This document shows, in pieces, positions 1 through 7,031 of a stretch of 64,000 nt of DNA. The notes under the pieces were generated by a model. It was not told the origin of the DNA. It saw only the letters and a program-made list of their open reading frames with translations, and ran no database searches. Position 1 is the stretch's first letter. Each line of letters opens with the position of its first letter. Origin of the DNA: Mesorhizobium sp. AR07 (GTDB lineage Bacteria; Pseudomonadota; Alphaproteobacteria; Rhizobiales; Rhizobiaceae); NCBI RefSeq assembly GCF_024746815.1, contig NZ_CP080525.1, positions 62,001-126,000 on the forward strand, read 5' to 3'. The position numbers and the translations under genes are program-made.

Positions 1-678
1 GTCGAGCAGTTCAACCATCAGCCGGCCGAGCCGGATCGCCTCGGTGCACAGGTCGGCCCGCGTCAGGCTTGGTCCCTGGGTTGCCGCGTAACCCTCGTTG
101 AAGATCAGATAGATCACCTGCAGCGCACTCTCGAGGCGCGCCGGCAGTTCGCTTCGGTCGGGCACTTCGTACGGAATGGCCTCGTCGCGGATCTTCGCCT
201 TGGCTCGCACGATGCGTTGCGCGATGGTCGGCGCCGGCATCAGATAGGCGCGGGCGATCTCTTCGGTGGTCAAGCCACCCACTTCGCGCAAGGTCAGAGC
301 GATGCGCGCATCCGGCGCCAGCGCCGGATGGCAGCAGACGAAAATGAGCCGCAATTCATCGTCCTGGATGTCTTCGGGCATGGCCGGCTCCGGGATCGGC
401 TCGGCCAGAGCCGTGAGCTCAGGCAAGGCGCCGGTCAGCCGCGCTTCGCGGCGCCAGCGGTCGATGGTCCTGAAGCGGCCGGCCGAGACCAGCCAGGAAT
501 AGGGATTGGCTGGCACCCCCTGGCGTGGCCATTGTTCGGCGGCTGCGGCGAAGGCCTCATGCAAGGCCTCCTCCGCCGCGTCGAAACCGCCGAGCAGGCG
601 GATCAGCGTCGCCAGCACACGCCGCGCCTCAGTGCGGTAAACCGCCTCCAGGGCGTCGTGCGGGCCGGCGGTGCTCAC
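1..678 (-). CDS. ECF sigma factor (ECF42-like), 3' end outside window
   Basis: An RNA polymerase sigma factor read leftwards from a GTG at 678; the first 226 codons are visible and the rest lies beyond the left edge. The N-terminal sigma-2 region starts about residue 8 (ALEAVYRTEARRVLATLIRL). A sigma-4 helix-turn-helix follows around residues 125-160 (LTLREVGGLTTEEIARAYL), and a CCHPAL motif precedes it. Sequence continues past sigma-4, which fits the long C-terminal extension of the ECF42 group. The GTG overlaps the stop of the upstream gene as GTGA, so the two are translationally coupled. That upstream gene carries the DGPF motif, the known genetic partner of ECF42 factors. Family membership is well supported; its target promoters and inducing signal are unknown. 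Confidence 0.88.
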   Translation of the reverse strand, partial: MSTAGPHDALEAVYRTEARRVLATLIRLLGGFDAAEEALHEAFAAAAEQWPRQGVPANPYSWLVSAGRFRTIDRWRREARLTGALPELTALAEPIPEPAMPEDIQDDELRLIFVCCHPALAPDARIALTLREVGGLTTEEIARAYLMPAPTIAQRIVRAKAKIRDEAIPYEVPDRSELPARLESALQVIYLIFNEGYAATQGPSLTRADLCTEAIRLGRLMVELLD

Positions 679-1040
679 AGAACCGGCGGCGGCTGGCTGA
701 AATCGACGACCGGGCGGACTTCGACAAAGCCGATCGTTGCCAGCGGATGGCCGCTCGCCACCCGCACCGCTTCGTTGAGATCGCGGGCTTCGATGACGAT
801 GATGCCGCCTAGGATTTCCTTGGTCTCCATGAACGGGCCGTCGACAGACGACATCTTGCCGTCGCGGACCTGCACGGTCATCGCCTCTTCGGGCAGCACC
901 AGGGCCTCGGCGGTAACGAAATGGCCGCTGGCCTTGAGAACCTCGTCATATCCGGCGCATTCGGCAAGTGCTGCATTGGCCTCAGGGCTGCCGCCGAACA
1001 GCGTCTTGGGGTGATAGTAGATGAGACAGGCATAACGCAT
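675..1040 (-). CDS. DGPF-domain (YCII-related) protein, ECF sigma partner
   Basis: A 121-residue protein of the YCII-related/DGPF family. It starts MRYACLIYYH and carries the diagnostic VDGPFMETKEILGG motif near residues 70-83. These small alpha/beta proteins are commonly encoded beside ECF42-type sigma factors; their biochemical role is not settled. Its stop overlaps the GTG of the sigma factor, and a tandem DUF1428 gene ends 28 bp upstream on the same strand, so the three probably form one transcript. The start at 1040 matches the family's usual N-terminus; a longer reading upstream has no support. Confidence 0.9.
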   Translation of the reverse strand: MRYACLIYYHPKTLFGGSPEANAALAECAGYDEVLKASGHFVTAEALVLPEEAMTVQVRDGKMSSVDGPFMETKEILGGIIVIEARDLNEAVRVASGHPLATIGFVEVRPVVDFSQPPPVL

Positions 1041-1068
1041 GGTGGGGTTCCTTATCTTGGTTCCTGGA

Positions 1069-1782
1069 TCAGGCGTCGAGGATCGGCGCGAAGCCGCCAT
1101 GCACCCGGCGCTGGTTGTCGTAGGGCATGATGTCGGCATACATGCGCGGATCGGCAATCACCTTTTTCCAGGCGTCGTCGCGCACCTGCTTCGACGGCCA
1201 TTCGATCCAGGCATAGACGACAGCCTCGTCGCCCGTCGCTTTGACGGCGCTTCGGTAATCGGTGACCTTGCCGTCGGCAACATCGTCGCCCCACGCTTCG
1301 ACGACGCGGGTTGCGCCATGTTCCTTGATCACCGCCGCCTGCTCTGCCGCCATGGCAAGGTAGGCCTGCTTGTTGGCGGCCGGCACTGGCACCAGCGAGC
1401 CATCGACATAGCCGGTCTTGCCACGCGTCCCCAGGTCGATGAACGGCGTGAAACCGCCGATGATCATGCGCTGGCCGTCAAAGGGCATGGACGCACCAAT
1501 CTCCGCCATGCGCGGATCGCTCATCATCGTCCGGTAGGCAGCGTCCGCCGCTGCCTTGTCGGCGTATTCGTGCCACGAAAAGGTGATGACTTCATCCGGT
1601 TTGGCCTTCACCGCACCCTTGAAGTCGGTGATCTTGCCGCCGGGCACGTCATCGCCCCATCCTTCGACCATGCGGGTGACGCCGAATTCCTTCAGCACCG
1701 ATGCCGCCTTGGCGACATGCCTGCGATAGGCTTCCTTGTTGGCGGCGGGCACCGCGGCGACGAATCCTGCGATATAGCTCAT
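1069..1782 (-). CDS. tandem DUF1428 protein
   Basis: A 237-residue protein made of two consecutive copies of the DUF1428 (YbaA-like, dimeric alpha/beta barrel) domain, about 118 residues each. The repeated segments are easy to align: YIAGFVAAVPAANKEAYRRH against YVDGSLVPVPAANKQAYLAM, and VEGWGDDVPGGKITDF against VEAWGDDVADGKVTDY. The usual family member has one copy, so this is an internal duplication or fusion. The start at 1782 is preceded by AGGAG at good spacing; a longer in-frame start exists near 1869 but is less likely. It lies upstream of the DGPF and sigma genes on the same strand and may be co-transcribed with them. No enzymatic function is known. Confidence 0.87.
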   Translation of the reverse strand: MSYIAGFVAAVPAANKEAYRRHVAKAASVLKEFGVTRMVEGWGDDVPGGKITDFKGAVKAKPDEVITFSWHEYADKAAADAAYRTMMSDPRMAEIGASMPFDGQRMIIGGFTPFIDLGTRGKTGYVDGSLVPVPAANKQAYLAMAAEQAAVIKEHGATRVVEAWGDDVADGKVTDYRSAVKATGDEAVVYAWIEWPSKQVRDDAWKKVIADPRMYADIMPYDNQRRVHGGFAPILDA

Positions 1783-1870
1783 TGCGTTTCTCCTGCTGGC
1801 TGATGTCGTTTGACGTCTCGAAAGGTCCGAGAACGCCAATGGTCGAACAGCACAGCCCGGATTCGACATC

Positions 1871-1897
1871 GCTCCTGAATTTTGCTCCTGAATTTTT
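1871..1897. repeat. 13-bp tandem duplication
   Basis: The unit GCTCCTGAATTTT occurs twice in immediate succession between the Rsm22-like gene and the DUF1428 gene. On the minus strand each copy reads as CAGGAG-containing sequence, so it duplicates a Shine-Dalgarno-like motif upstream of a possible longer start of the DUF1428 gene. It may simply be replication slippage. Confidence 0.85.
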
Positions 1898-1927
1898 CTT
1901 GGGCGCGGCCGAAACGCCGCTGCCGGC

Positions 1928-2899
1928 CTATTCGGAAGCCAGCCTGTCGCCCCAGTCCAGTCGCCGGGCCAGCTTGAAATCAGCGCCGTCGCGCTTGGTG
2001 AACAATCGCTCGCTGGCGGTGCCGTCTTCCTGGCAAAGCTTGAGCAGAACCTTGCCGGAGCCGGATTTCGGTGGCGCAAGAACCCGTGCCTGGCTGGACA
2101 TGGGCACGTCTCGGGAGGCCGCGACATAGATGAACTTCTCATCCTCCCACGGCACGTCGGCGTCCTTGGCCAGCCGGTGCAGGCGCGAGCGGGCGACGCG
2201 TCGGGAAAAATGGCACCAGTCGGGCGAGGCGAGCGGGCAGGGCACTTGGTGCGGGCAAGGCGCTAGCACATGGGCGCCCGCCTCGATCAGTTGCCGGCGC
2301 GCGGCAAGAATGCGTTGCCAGCCGGCCGGTGTGCCCGGCTCGACGATCAGCAGCGTGTCGGCGGTGAGCTGCCAGAGCCGGTCGATGAGCTTCGGCAGGG
2401 ACGCCGGGACAATTTCGTCGAGCACGTAGGCGCACGTGACCAGATCGGCTGGCTCGAGGTCGGCAAGGTCGATGGTGGCGTCGCCGGCAAGCCATCTGGT
2501 TCGGGTTCGGATGGTGTCGGCCGCAAGCGTCTCGCCGACCTTGCGCACCGCGGTGCTGGCTTCGAACAACACCGCCTGTTCGAGATCGGGCCACAGGTCG
2601 GTCGTGGCCCAAAGCACCGTACCAGGGCCGGCGCCGACATCGAGCAGGCTCTTGGGTTGAAAGCTGGGCTTGGCGTCGCTCAGCGCGTCGAGGCTGGCGC
2701 GGACCGCGGCGTAGGTCGCAGGCAGCCGCGTCGCCAGATAGGCTTGCACGGCCACGCCCTCGGCCATATGCAGCCGGCCGTCGCGCAACTCGGCGCGGTA
2801 GCGGTCGGACAGCGTCTTTGCCGCCTGCTTCAATGTCGCCAGCGGAACGTTTTCGAGCAGGCGCTCGATACCCTGGCGAAGTGGGGCGGGCAACTCCAT
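1928..2899 (-). CDS. Rsm22-type small ribosomal subunit methyltransferase-like protein
   Basis: A 323-residue protein of the Rsm22/METTL17 family. The SAM-binding motif I (LLDVGAGPGTVLWA) is near residue 85. The cysteine signature CPHQVPCPL...DWCHF sits near residues 220-240. In mitochondrial relatives these cysteines contribute to an Fe-S cluster and the protein acts in small-subunit assembly; whether the bacterial form methylates rRNA is not established. The start at 2899 gives MELPAPLRQGIERLL, the expected N-terminus. ynfA ends 2 bp upstream on the same strand, so the pair forms a short operon. Confidence 0.85.
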   Translation of the reverse strand: MELPAPLRQGIERLLENVPLATLKQAAKTLSDRYRAELRDGRLHMAEGVAVQAYLATRLPATYAAVRASLDALSDAKPSFQPKSLLDVGAGPGTVLWATTDLWPDLEQAVLFEASTAVRKVGETLAADTIRTRTRWLAGDATIDLADLEPADLVTCAYVLDEIVPASLPKLIDRLWQLTADTLLIVEPGTPAGWQRILAARRQLIEAGAHVLAPCPHQVPCPLASPDWCHFSRRVARSRLHRLAKDADVPWEDEKFIYVAASRDVPMSSQARVLAPPKSGSGKVLLKLCQEDGTASERLFTKRDGADFKLARRLDWGDRLASE

Positions 2900-2901
2900 G
2901 C

Positions 2902-3225
2902 TCAGGCTCCGCGCGGCGCGATGAGGATCACCGAGGCCCCGACAATGCAGAGCGCGGCACCGGCGAGGTCCCAGCGGTCGGGGCGCACGCCTTCCACCAG
3001 CCATAGCCAGCCAAGCGACGCCGCGATGTAGATGCCGCCATAGGCGGCGTAGGCACGGCCGGCGGCATTGGCGTCGACCAACGCCAGCAGGAAGCCGAAC
3101 AGGGCAAGCGAAGCGAGGCCGGGAAGCAGCCACAGCGGCGACTTCTCCAGGCGCCACCAGGCCCAGAACGAAAAGCAGCCGGCGATCTCGGCCAGAGCGG
3201 CAGCGATGTAGAGGACGTAGGTCAT
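2902..3225 (-). CDS. ynfA: YnfA family (UPF0060) small membrane protein
   Basis: A 107-residue inner-membrane protein with four hydrophobic segments and the family N-terminus ([19 protein letters not shown]) and centre ([20 protein letters not shown]). YnfA resembles small-multidrug-resistance transporters in size and topology; its physiological substrate is unclear. The start codon is preceded within one nucleotide by the 3' arm of a perfect terminator-like hairpin, so any ribosome-binding site would lie inside that stem. The Rsm22-like gene follows after 2 bp. Confidence 0.92.
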   Translation of the reverse strand: MTYVLYIAAALAEIAGCFSFWAWWRLEKSPLWLLPGLASLALFGFLLALVDANAAGRAYAAYGGIYIAASLGWLWLVEGVRPDRWDLAGAALCIVGASVILIAPRGA

Positions 3226-3226
3226 G

Positions 3227-3259
3227 AAAAAGGTCCCGTGGCGATCACGGGACCTTTTT
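3227..3259 (-). terminator. perfect hairpin with T-run abutting the ynfA start
   Basis: Two 14-nt arms (AAAAAGGTCCCGTG and its exact complement) enclose a 5-nt loop. On the minus strand the stem is followed by TTTTTC and then directly by the ynfA ATG. It has the form of a Rho-independent terminator and, because of symmetric A and T runs, could work in both directions. Its position suggests termination after cfa, or attenuation of ynfA expression. Confidence 0.8.
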
Positions 3260-3303
3260 CAGTGCAGGGGCGGGCAATGGCAAGCGGCAAACCTGTTTCC
3301 AAT

Positions 3304-3402
3304 GCATGTCGCCCAAAAGTGGCCCTGGTTCTGGGAGAACGACATGCACAAAACAAAGACCTAAAGCGCGTCGCATGGGTCCGTTCAAACGCGACGCGCT
3401 TT
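3304..3402. repeat. RIME-like intergenic mosaic element
   Basis: Two successive palindromes: GCATGTCG at 3304-3311 with CGACATGC at 3340-3347, and AAAGCGCGTCGC at 3363-3374 with GCGACGCGCTTT at 3391-3402. This composite resembles repeated intergenic elements of rhizobia. The last palindrome overlaps the TAA stop of cfa. A degraded relative lies at 45584-45628. Confidence 0.75.
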
Positions 3403-4699
3403 AATCCGCAACCTTGCGGCGGCGAGCCGGCTTGGCAGCCGGGCTCTTTTTGACGGCAGCCGTCTCACGGTGCCCCATGTCGCGCATCTCAAGCGCCTTC
3501 TCGCACTTGGCCATGTAGTCGCGCGTCATCGGCAGCGTGTCGTTCTTCTTGGCAATCTGGATCTGGAAGATGACGAGATCCTGCCAGCGGAACGCGGCTT
3601 CCGAGGCGGCCAGGTAGAACTCCCACATGCGGCAGAAGCGCTCGTCGTAGATCGCCTTGGCCTTGTCGCGGTTGGCGGCGAAGCGCTCGCCCCAGTGCTT
3701 CAGCGTGTCGGCATAGTGAAGCCGCAGGATTTCGACGTCGGTGACGACCAGGCCCGACTTCTCGATCGCCGGCATGACCTCGGAGAGCGAGGGGATATAG
3801 CCGCCCGGGAAGATGTATTTGCGGATGAAGGCGCTGGTCGCCCACGGCACGCCCGAGCGGCCGATCGTGTGCAACAGCATGACGCCATCCGGCTTGAGCA
3901 GCGTCGCGCTCTTGTCGAAGAAGGTGCGGAAGTGATTGACGCCGACATGCTCGAACATGCCGACCGAGACGATGCGGTCGAAACGTTCGTTGAGTTCGCG
4001 GTAGTCCTTGAGCTCGAAATGCACGTGGCTTTCCAGCCCTTGCGCGTGCGCCCGGTCGGTGGCGACGCCATGCTGTTCGGTCGACAGCGTCACGCCTTGC
4101 ACGTCGACGTCGAACGCCTTGGCCAAATAGAGGCCGAGCCCACCCCAGCCCGAGCCGATGTCGAGCACCGTCTGGCCGGCCTTCAGCCTGAGCTTGGCGG
4201 CGATGTGACGCTTCTTGGCGGCCTGGGCTTCATCGAGTGTCATGTCCGGCTGCTCGAAATAGGCGCAGGAATACTGCATGTCCTCATCGAGGAAGAGCCG
4301 ATAGAGATCGCCCGACAAATCGTAGTGCCGCTGCACGTTGCGGCGCGAGCGCGATGCGGTGTTGATCTGCTGCAGGCGGCGGAAGGCGTGGCGCAGGCCT
4401 TCGATGGCCTTCGACCAGGTGGCATCGATGCCGCCGCTGCCCATATTCTGGAAGGCGATGCGCATCACACCCAGCACGCCACCTTCGAGAATGTCGAGTT
4501 CGCCGTCCATGTAGGCTTCCGGCACCGCCAACATCGGATCGAAGGTGATAGCGCGCTCGGCGTGCGCGGTCTTGATGTGCATGTGCACCGGCTCGCCGCT
4601 GCCGTCGCCAAAAACCACTGTCGCGCCCTTGGGGCCGGTTACCTTGAGATTGCCCGTGCGCACCAGGCGGTCGAGAACGCGCTTCAAGAGAATATTCAT
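3401..4699 (-). CDS. cfa: cyclopropane-fatty-acyl-phospholipid synthase
   Basis: A 432-residue SAM-dependent enzyme that adds a methylene bridge across unsaturated phospholipid acyl chains at the inner membrane. The N-terminal lipid-binding part is followed by the catalytic domain, with motif I LDIGSGWGGLGLYLA near residue 180. DYRELNERFDRIVSVGMFEHVG follows, then FIRKYIFPGGYIPS. The start at 4699 (MNILLKRVLDRL) is chosen because GAGGGGA lies about 9 nt upstream. The C-terminus ends in a basic tail (KKSPAAKPARRRK) that a minimal Cfa does not need. A RIME-like palindrome lies 40 nt upstream of the start and another spans the stop, so the gene is bracketed by repeats. Confidence 0.93.
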   Translation of the reverse strand: MNILLKRVLDRLVRTGNLKVTGPKGATVVFGDGSGEPVHMHIKTAHAERAITFDPMLAVPEAYMDGELDILEGGVLGVMRIAFQNMGSGGIDATWSKAIEGLRHAFRRLQQINTASRSRRNVQRHYDLSGDLYRLFLDEDMQYSCAYFEQPDMTLDEAQAAKKRHIAAKLRLKAGQTVLDIGSGWGGLGLYLAKAFDVDVQGVTLSTEQHGVATDRAHAQGLESHVHFELKDYRELNERFDRIVSVGMFEHVGVNHFRTFFDKSATLLKPDGVMLLHTIGRSGVPWATSAFIRKYIFPGGYIPSLSEVMPAIEKSGLVVTDVEILRLHYADTLKHWGERFAANRDKAKAIYDERFCRMWEFYLAASEAAFRWQDLVIFQIQIAKKNDTLPMTRDYMAKCEKALEMRDMGHRETAAVKKSPAAKPARRRKVAD

Positions 4700-4738
4700 G
4701 ACCAAATGTCCCCTCTCGGTCAGACAAGCTGTCTCGAC

Positions 4739-4783
4739 GCATGATCCCGAAAATCGAAATCGATTTTCGGAAGGATTATGCGC
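4739..4783. repeat. RIME-like palindrome upstream of cfa
   Basis: A CATGATCCCGAAAA-type element. The inner palindrome CGAAAATCG at 4748-4756 pairs with CGATTTTCG at 4761-4769 across a 4-nt loop, within a weaker outer pairing of GCATGATC with GATTATGC. It shares its left end with the element at 50702-50746. It sits in the cfa upstream region and may be transcribed in its 5' leader. Confidence 0.7.
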
Positions 4784-4878
4784 CAACCAAAGCTCCACAG
4801 CGTCCTTGCGCGTCCAAAGGACGCGCGGCACTGTAGTCTGCATCAATATATAGAGGTTCGAAAAGTTCCATTTGGCAC

Positions 4879-4908
4879 AAAAATGCCCGGGCGAGAGGCC
4901 CGGGCATT
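4879..4908 (-). terminator. Rho-independent terminator of the rplI operon
   Basis: Arms AATGCCCGGG (4882-4891) and CCCGGGCATT (4899-4908) form a perfect 10-bp stem with a 7-nt loop. On the minus strand it is followed by a run of T, about 80 nt after the rplI stop. Confidence 0.88.
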
Positions 4909-4986
4909 GGTCCAGTACGGCTGAGGCCGGCTGAAATCGAAGCTGGGTGCGGCAGGCCCGGCAGGGCGCGCCGACACCTCAAATCG

Positions 4987-5571
4987 TCAGGCGTTGTCTT
5001 CGCCGCCTTCGAACTCGGTGTTCGGGTCGAAGAAGTTTTCCGGCCGGGCGTTGTCGTTGATGTCGTCGCCATAGATGGCTTCGGCGGTGGTCAGCGTCTC
5101 GCCCTTGGCCTGACGCTCGGCCTCGTCGGCCGTGCGGGCGATGTTGAGCGCAATGGTGACTTCGACTTCCGGATGCAGCGCGATCGCCACATTGGTGAGA
5201 CCGATGGTCTTGATCGGCTGGTTGAGCAGGATCTGGTTGCGGTTGACCGTGAAACCTTCCGCCGTCAGCAGATCGGCGATGTCGCGGGTCGACACCGAAC
5301 CGTAGAGCTGGCCGGTTTCGCCAGCCGAACGCACGGCGATGAAGCTCTTGCCGTCGAGCTTTTCGGCAACTTGGCCGGCTTCCGACTTGCGCTCTAGGTT
5401 GCGGGCTTCGAGCTGCGCGCGCTGGCCTTCGAACTTCTTCTTGTTGGCTTCGTTGGCACGCAGCGCCTTGCTCTGCGGCAGCAGGAAGTTGCGGGCAAAG
5501 CCGTCCTTGACCTTGACGGTATCGCCCATCTGGCCGAGGCGGGAAACGCGTTCGAGAAGAATGACTTCCAT
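4987..5571 (-). CDS. rplI: 50S ribosomal protein L9
   Basis: A 194-residue L9 protein of the large subunit. The N-terminal domain is typical ([30 protein letters not shown], glycine-rich loop), followed by the long connecting helix rich in K, E and R and the C-terminal domain ([16 protein letters not shown]). About 45 residues beyond the usual 150 form an acidic tail ([15 protein letters not shown]), as in other Hyphomicrobiales. It is the last gene of rpsF-rpsR-rplI and is followed by a strong terminator. Confidence 0.97.
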   Translation of the reverse strand: MEVILLERVSRLGQMGDTVKVKDGFARNFLLPQSKALRANEANKKKFEGQRAQLEARNLERKSEAGQVAEKLDGKSFIAVRSAGETGQLYGSVSTRDIADLLTAEGFTVNRNQILLNQPIKTIGLTNVAIALHPEVEVTIALNIARTADEAERQAKGETLTTAEAIYGDDINDNARPENFFDPNTEFEGGEDNA

Positions 5572-5751
5572 GGTTTTGTTCCTTCGGTTGGGCGCTGATC
5601 GGAGGGATCGACGCCGAATGTCTTGGGAACAGGTCAGGAAGCTTGGGCGCCTTGGCGCCGGTGTCGCTGTCCTGCCTGTCCAGGCAGTTAGAGGTTTGAC
5701 CTCAACTCGGGATTTGAAAGCGAACCTGCGGCGCCCGTCGCCAGAGGACAG

Positions 5752-5775
5752 AAGCGGGCGGCGAACCGCCCGCTT
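5752..5775 (-). other. stable intercistronic hairpin between rpsR and rplI
   Basis: A perfect 10-bp stem (AAGCGGGCGG / CCGCCCGCTT) closes a 4-nt loop that reads TTCG on the transcribed minus strand. No T-run follows, so it is more likely an mRNA processing or stabilising element than a terminator. The 214-bp spacer between rpsR and rplI contains no recognisable gene. Confidence 0.6.
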
Positions 5776-5785
5776 GGGGTAAGAT

Positions 5786-6034
5786 TTAGCGAACCACGTA
5801 GGGCAGCAGGCCGAGGAAGCGGGCGCGCTTGATCGCCTTGGCGAGTTCGCGCTGCTTCTTCTGGCTGACGGCGGTGATGCGCGACGGCACGATCTTGCCG
5901 CGCTCGGAAATGTAGCGCTGCAGCAGACGCACGTCCTTGTAGTCGATCTTGGGCGCGTTGGCGCCGGAGAACGGGCAGGTCTTGCGGCGGCGATGGAACG
6001 GGCGCCGGGTCGGGATCTGGTTGATGTCGACCAT
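5786..6034 (-). CDS. rpsR: 30S ribosomal protein S18
   Basis: An 82-residue S18 that pairs with S6 in the small-subunit platform. The sequence shows the typical [34 protein letters not shown] core and the basic [14 protein letters not shown] end. Its ATG overlaps the rpsF stop as TAATG, so translation of the two partners is coupled, which suits the one-to-one S6:S18 complex. Confidence 0.97.
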   Translation of the reverse strand: MVDINQIPTRRPFHRRRKTCPFSGANAPKIDYKDVRLLQRYISERGKIVPSRITAVSQKKQRELAKAIKRARFLGLLPYVVR

Positions 6035-6534
6035 TATTCTGCACCCCCTTCAAAGCCTTCGCGCGGACGGCGCGGACCACGATCGGCACCGGCGTCGCCG
6101 AACGAGCGCGGCGGACGATCGCCACGGTCGCCGCGATCACGGTCGCCGAACGAGCGCGGACCACGATCGCCACGGTCGCGGTCGCCGAAGCCGCCGCGCT
6201 CCGAGCGCTCTTCGCGCTTCTGCATCATGGCCGACGGGCCTTCCTCATGCGCCTCGACCTTGATGGTCAGGAAACGCAGCACGTCCTCGGACAGGCCCAT
6301 CTGGCGCTCCATTTCGTTGAGCGCGGCCGGCGGGCAGTTCAGGTCCATCAGCGTGTAGTAAGCCTTCCGGTTCTTGTTGACCCGGTAGGTGAGGGACTTC
6401 AGTCCCCAGTTCTCGACCCGGCCGACGGACCCGCCATTCGCGGAGATGACACCCTTGTACTGTTCGACAAGCGCATCGACCTGCTGCTGCGAGAGGTCCT
6501 GCCGGGCAAGAAACACATGTTCGTAAAGAGCCAT
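6034..6534 (-). CDS. rpsF: 30S ribosomal protein S6 with long repetitive tail
   Basis: A 166-residue S6. Residues 1-100 match the family ([51 protein letters not shown]). The last ~60 residues form a low-complexity Arg/Asp/Gly tail in which [12 protein letters not shown] is repeated. The underlying DNA (about 6085-6190) is also repetitive, so its length could vary between strains. The start at 6534 is preceded by a conserved-looking leader hairpin. The gene is first in the S6-S18-L9 operon. Confidence 0.96.
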   Translation of the reverse strand: MALYEHVFLARQDLSQQQVDALVEQYKGVISANGGSVGRVENWGLKSLTYRVNKNRKAYYTLMDLNCPPAALNEMERQMGLSEDVLRFLTIKVEAHEEGPSAMMQKREERSERGGFGDRDRGDRGPRSFGDRDRGDRGDRPPRSFGDAGADRGPRRPREGFEGGAE

Positions 6535-6564
6535 TATGGTTCTGTGCCTTTCTTCGTTTCTCTC

Positions 6565-6616
6565 CCGGTTCCCGGCGGCAAAAGCCTCTGCAACTTCTCT
6601 GACCCGCCGTTCCCGG
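6565..6616 (-). promoter_or_regulatory. candidate S6:S18 ribosomal-protein leader RNA
   Basis: In the rpsF 5' leader, CCGG-TTCC-CGGCGG (6565-6578) faces CCGCCG-TTCC-CCGG (6604-6616). The result is a 6-bp stem, a symmetrical purine internal loop on the RNA (GAA/GGAA) and an outer 4-bp CCGG/CCGG helix. Its position and shape fit the widespread rpsF leader bound by the S6:S18 complex for feedback control. The assignment is by structure and context only. Confidence 0.5.
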
Positions 6617-6879
6617 TAAAAGAGGGGCGGGGAAGAAAGGAGCATCACGAGACGGTCGAGAGCGGAGACACGGGAGGCGGAAGCGCTTCTGGCTTCACAC
6701 GAAGGTCTTGGAAAACCTCCGGCCCTCCGTTCAGCCCCCAGCAAGGACCGGCAGATTGCGGGCGTCTATACAGCAATCCGGCCGCAACGCAAGGGCAGAC
6801 GGGCATTTCGTGTCGCAGGCGGCGGAAAAACCAAGCAGCAACAACGGCCAAGCCTTGTGGTTTCCGGCAACCAGCCCTC
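6617..6879. other. gene-free stretch upstream of rpsF
   Basis: About 260 bases between the rpsF leader and the TadG-like remnant. It should contain the promoter of the S6-S18-L9 operon reading leftwards, but I could not fix -35/-10 boxes. No convincing gene is present. Confidence 0.4.
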
Positions 6880-6984
6880 GCCTCGGATCCGAGCGGCTAT
6901 TATGCCGTCAACGAACCGACCAAGTTGCCCAACGTGTTCGAGCAGATCGCCAACAAGTTCTCGAAGCTGCAACTGACGAATTGA
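6880..6984 (+). pseudogene. C-terminal remnant resembling TadG/VWA pilus-assembly protein
   Basis: A plus-strand reading ends GYYAVNEPTKLPNVFEQIANKFSKLQLTN and then TGA. That ending resembles the closing segment of TadG-type von Willebrand factor A proteins (tyrosine-tyrosine, a short loop, then LPxVFxxIAxxxxKLxLT). The same frame upstream of about 6880 is not convincing protein and there is no start, so this appears to be the decayed tail of a lost gene. Assignment is from memory of the family pattern. Confidence 0.5.
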
Positions 6985-6990
6985 AACTAC

Positions 6991-7009
6991 GGCCCGAGAG
7001 CGTCGGGCC
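6991..7009 (-). terminator. weak hairpin after the LTA-synthase-like gene
   Basis: GGCCCGA and TCGGGCC pair across a 5-nt loop 22 nt beyond the minus-strand stop at 7032. Only a poor T-rich stretch follows, so termination is uncertain. Confidence 0.4.
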
Positions 7010-7031
7010 GGTCCTGAACGGATCGGTCCGC

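Noticed and set aside
5688..6173. Arg-rich minus-strand ORF over rpsR and rpsF
   Set aside because: It is an out-of-frame reading of two well-defined ribosomal protein genes.
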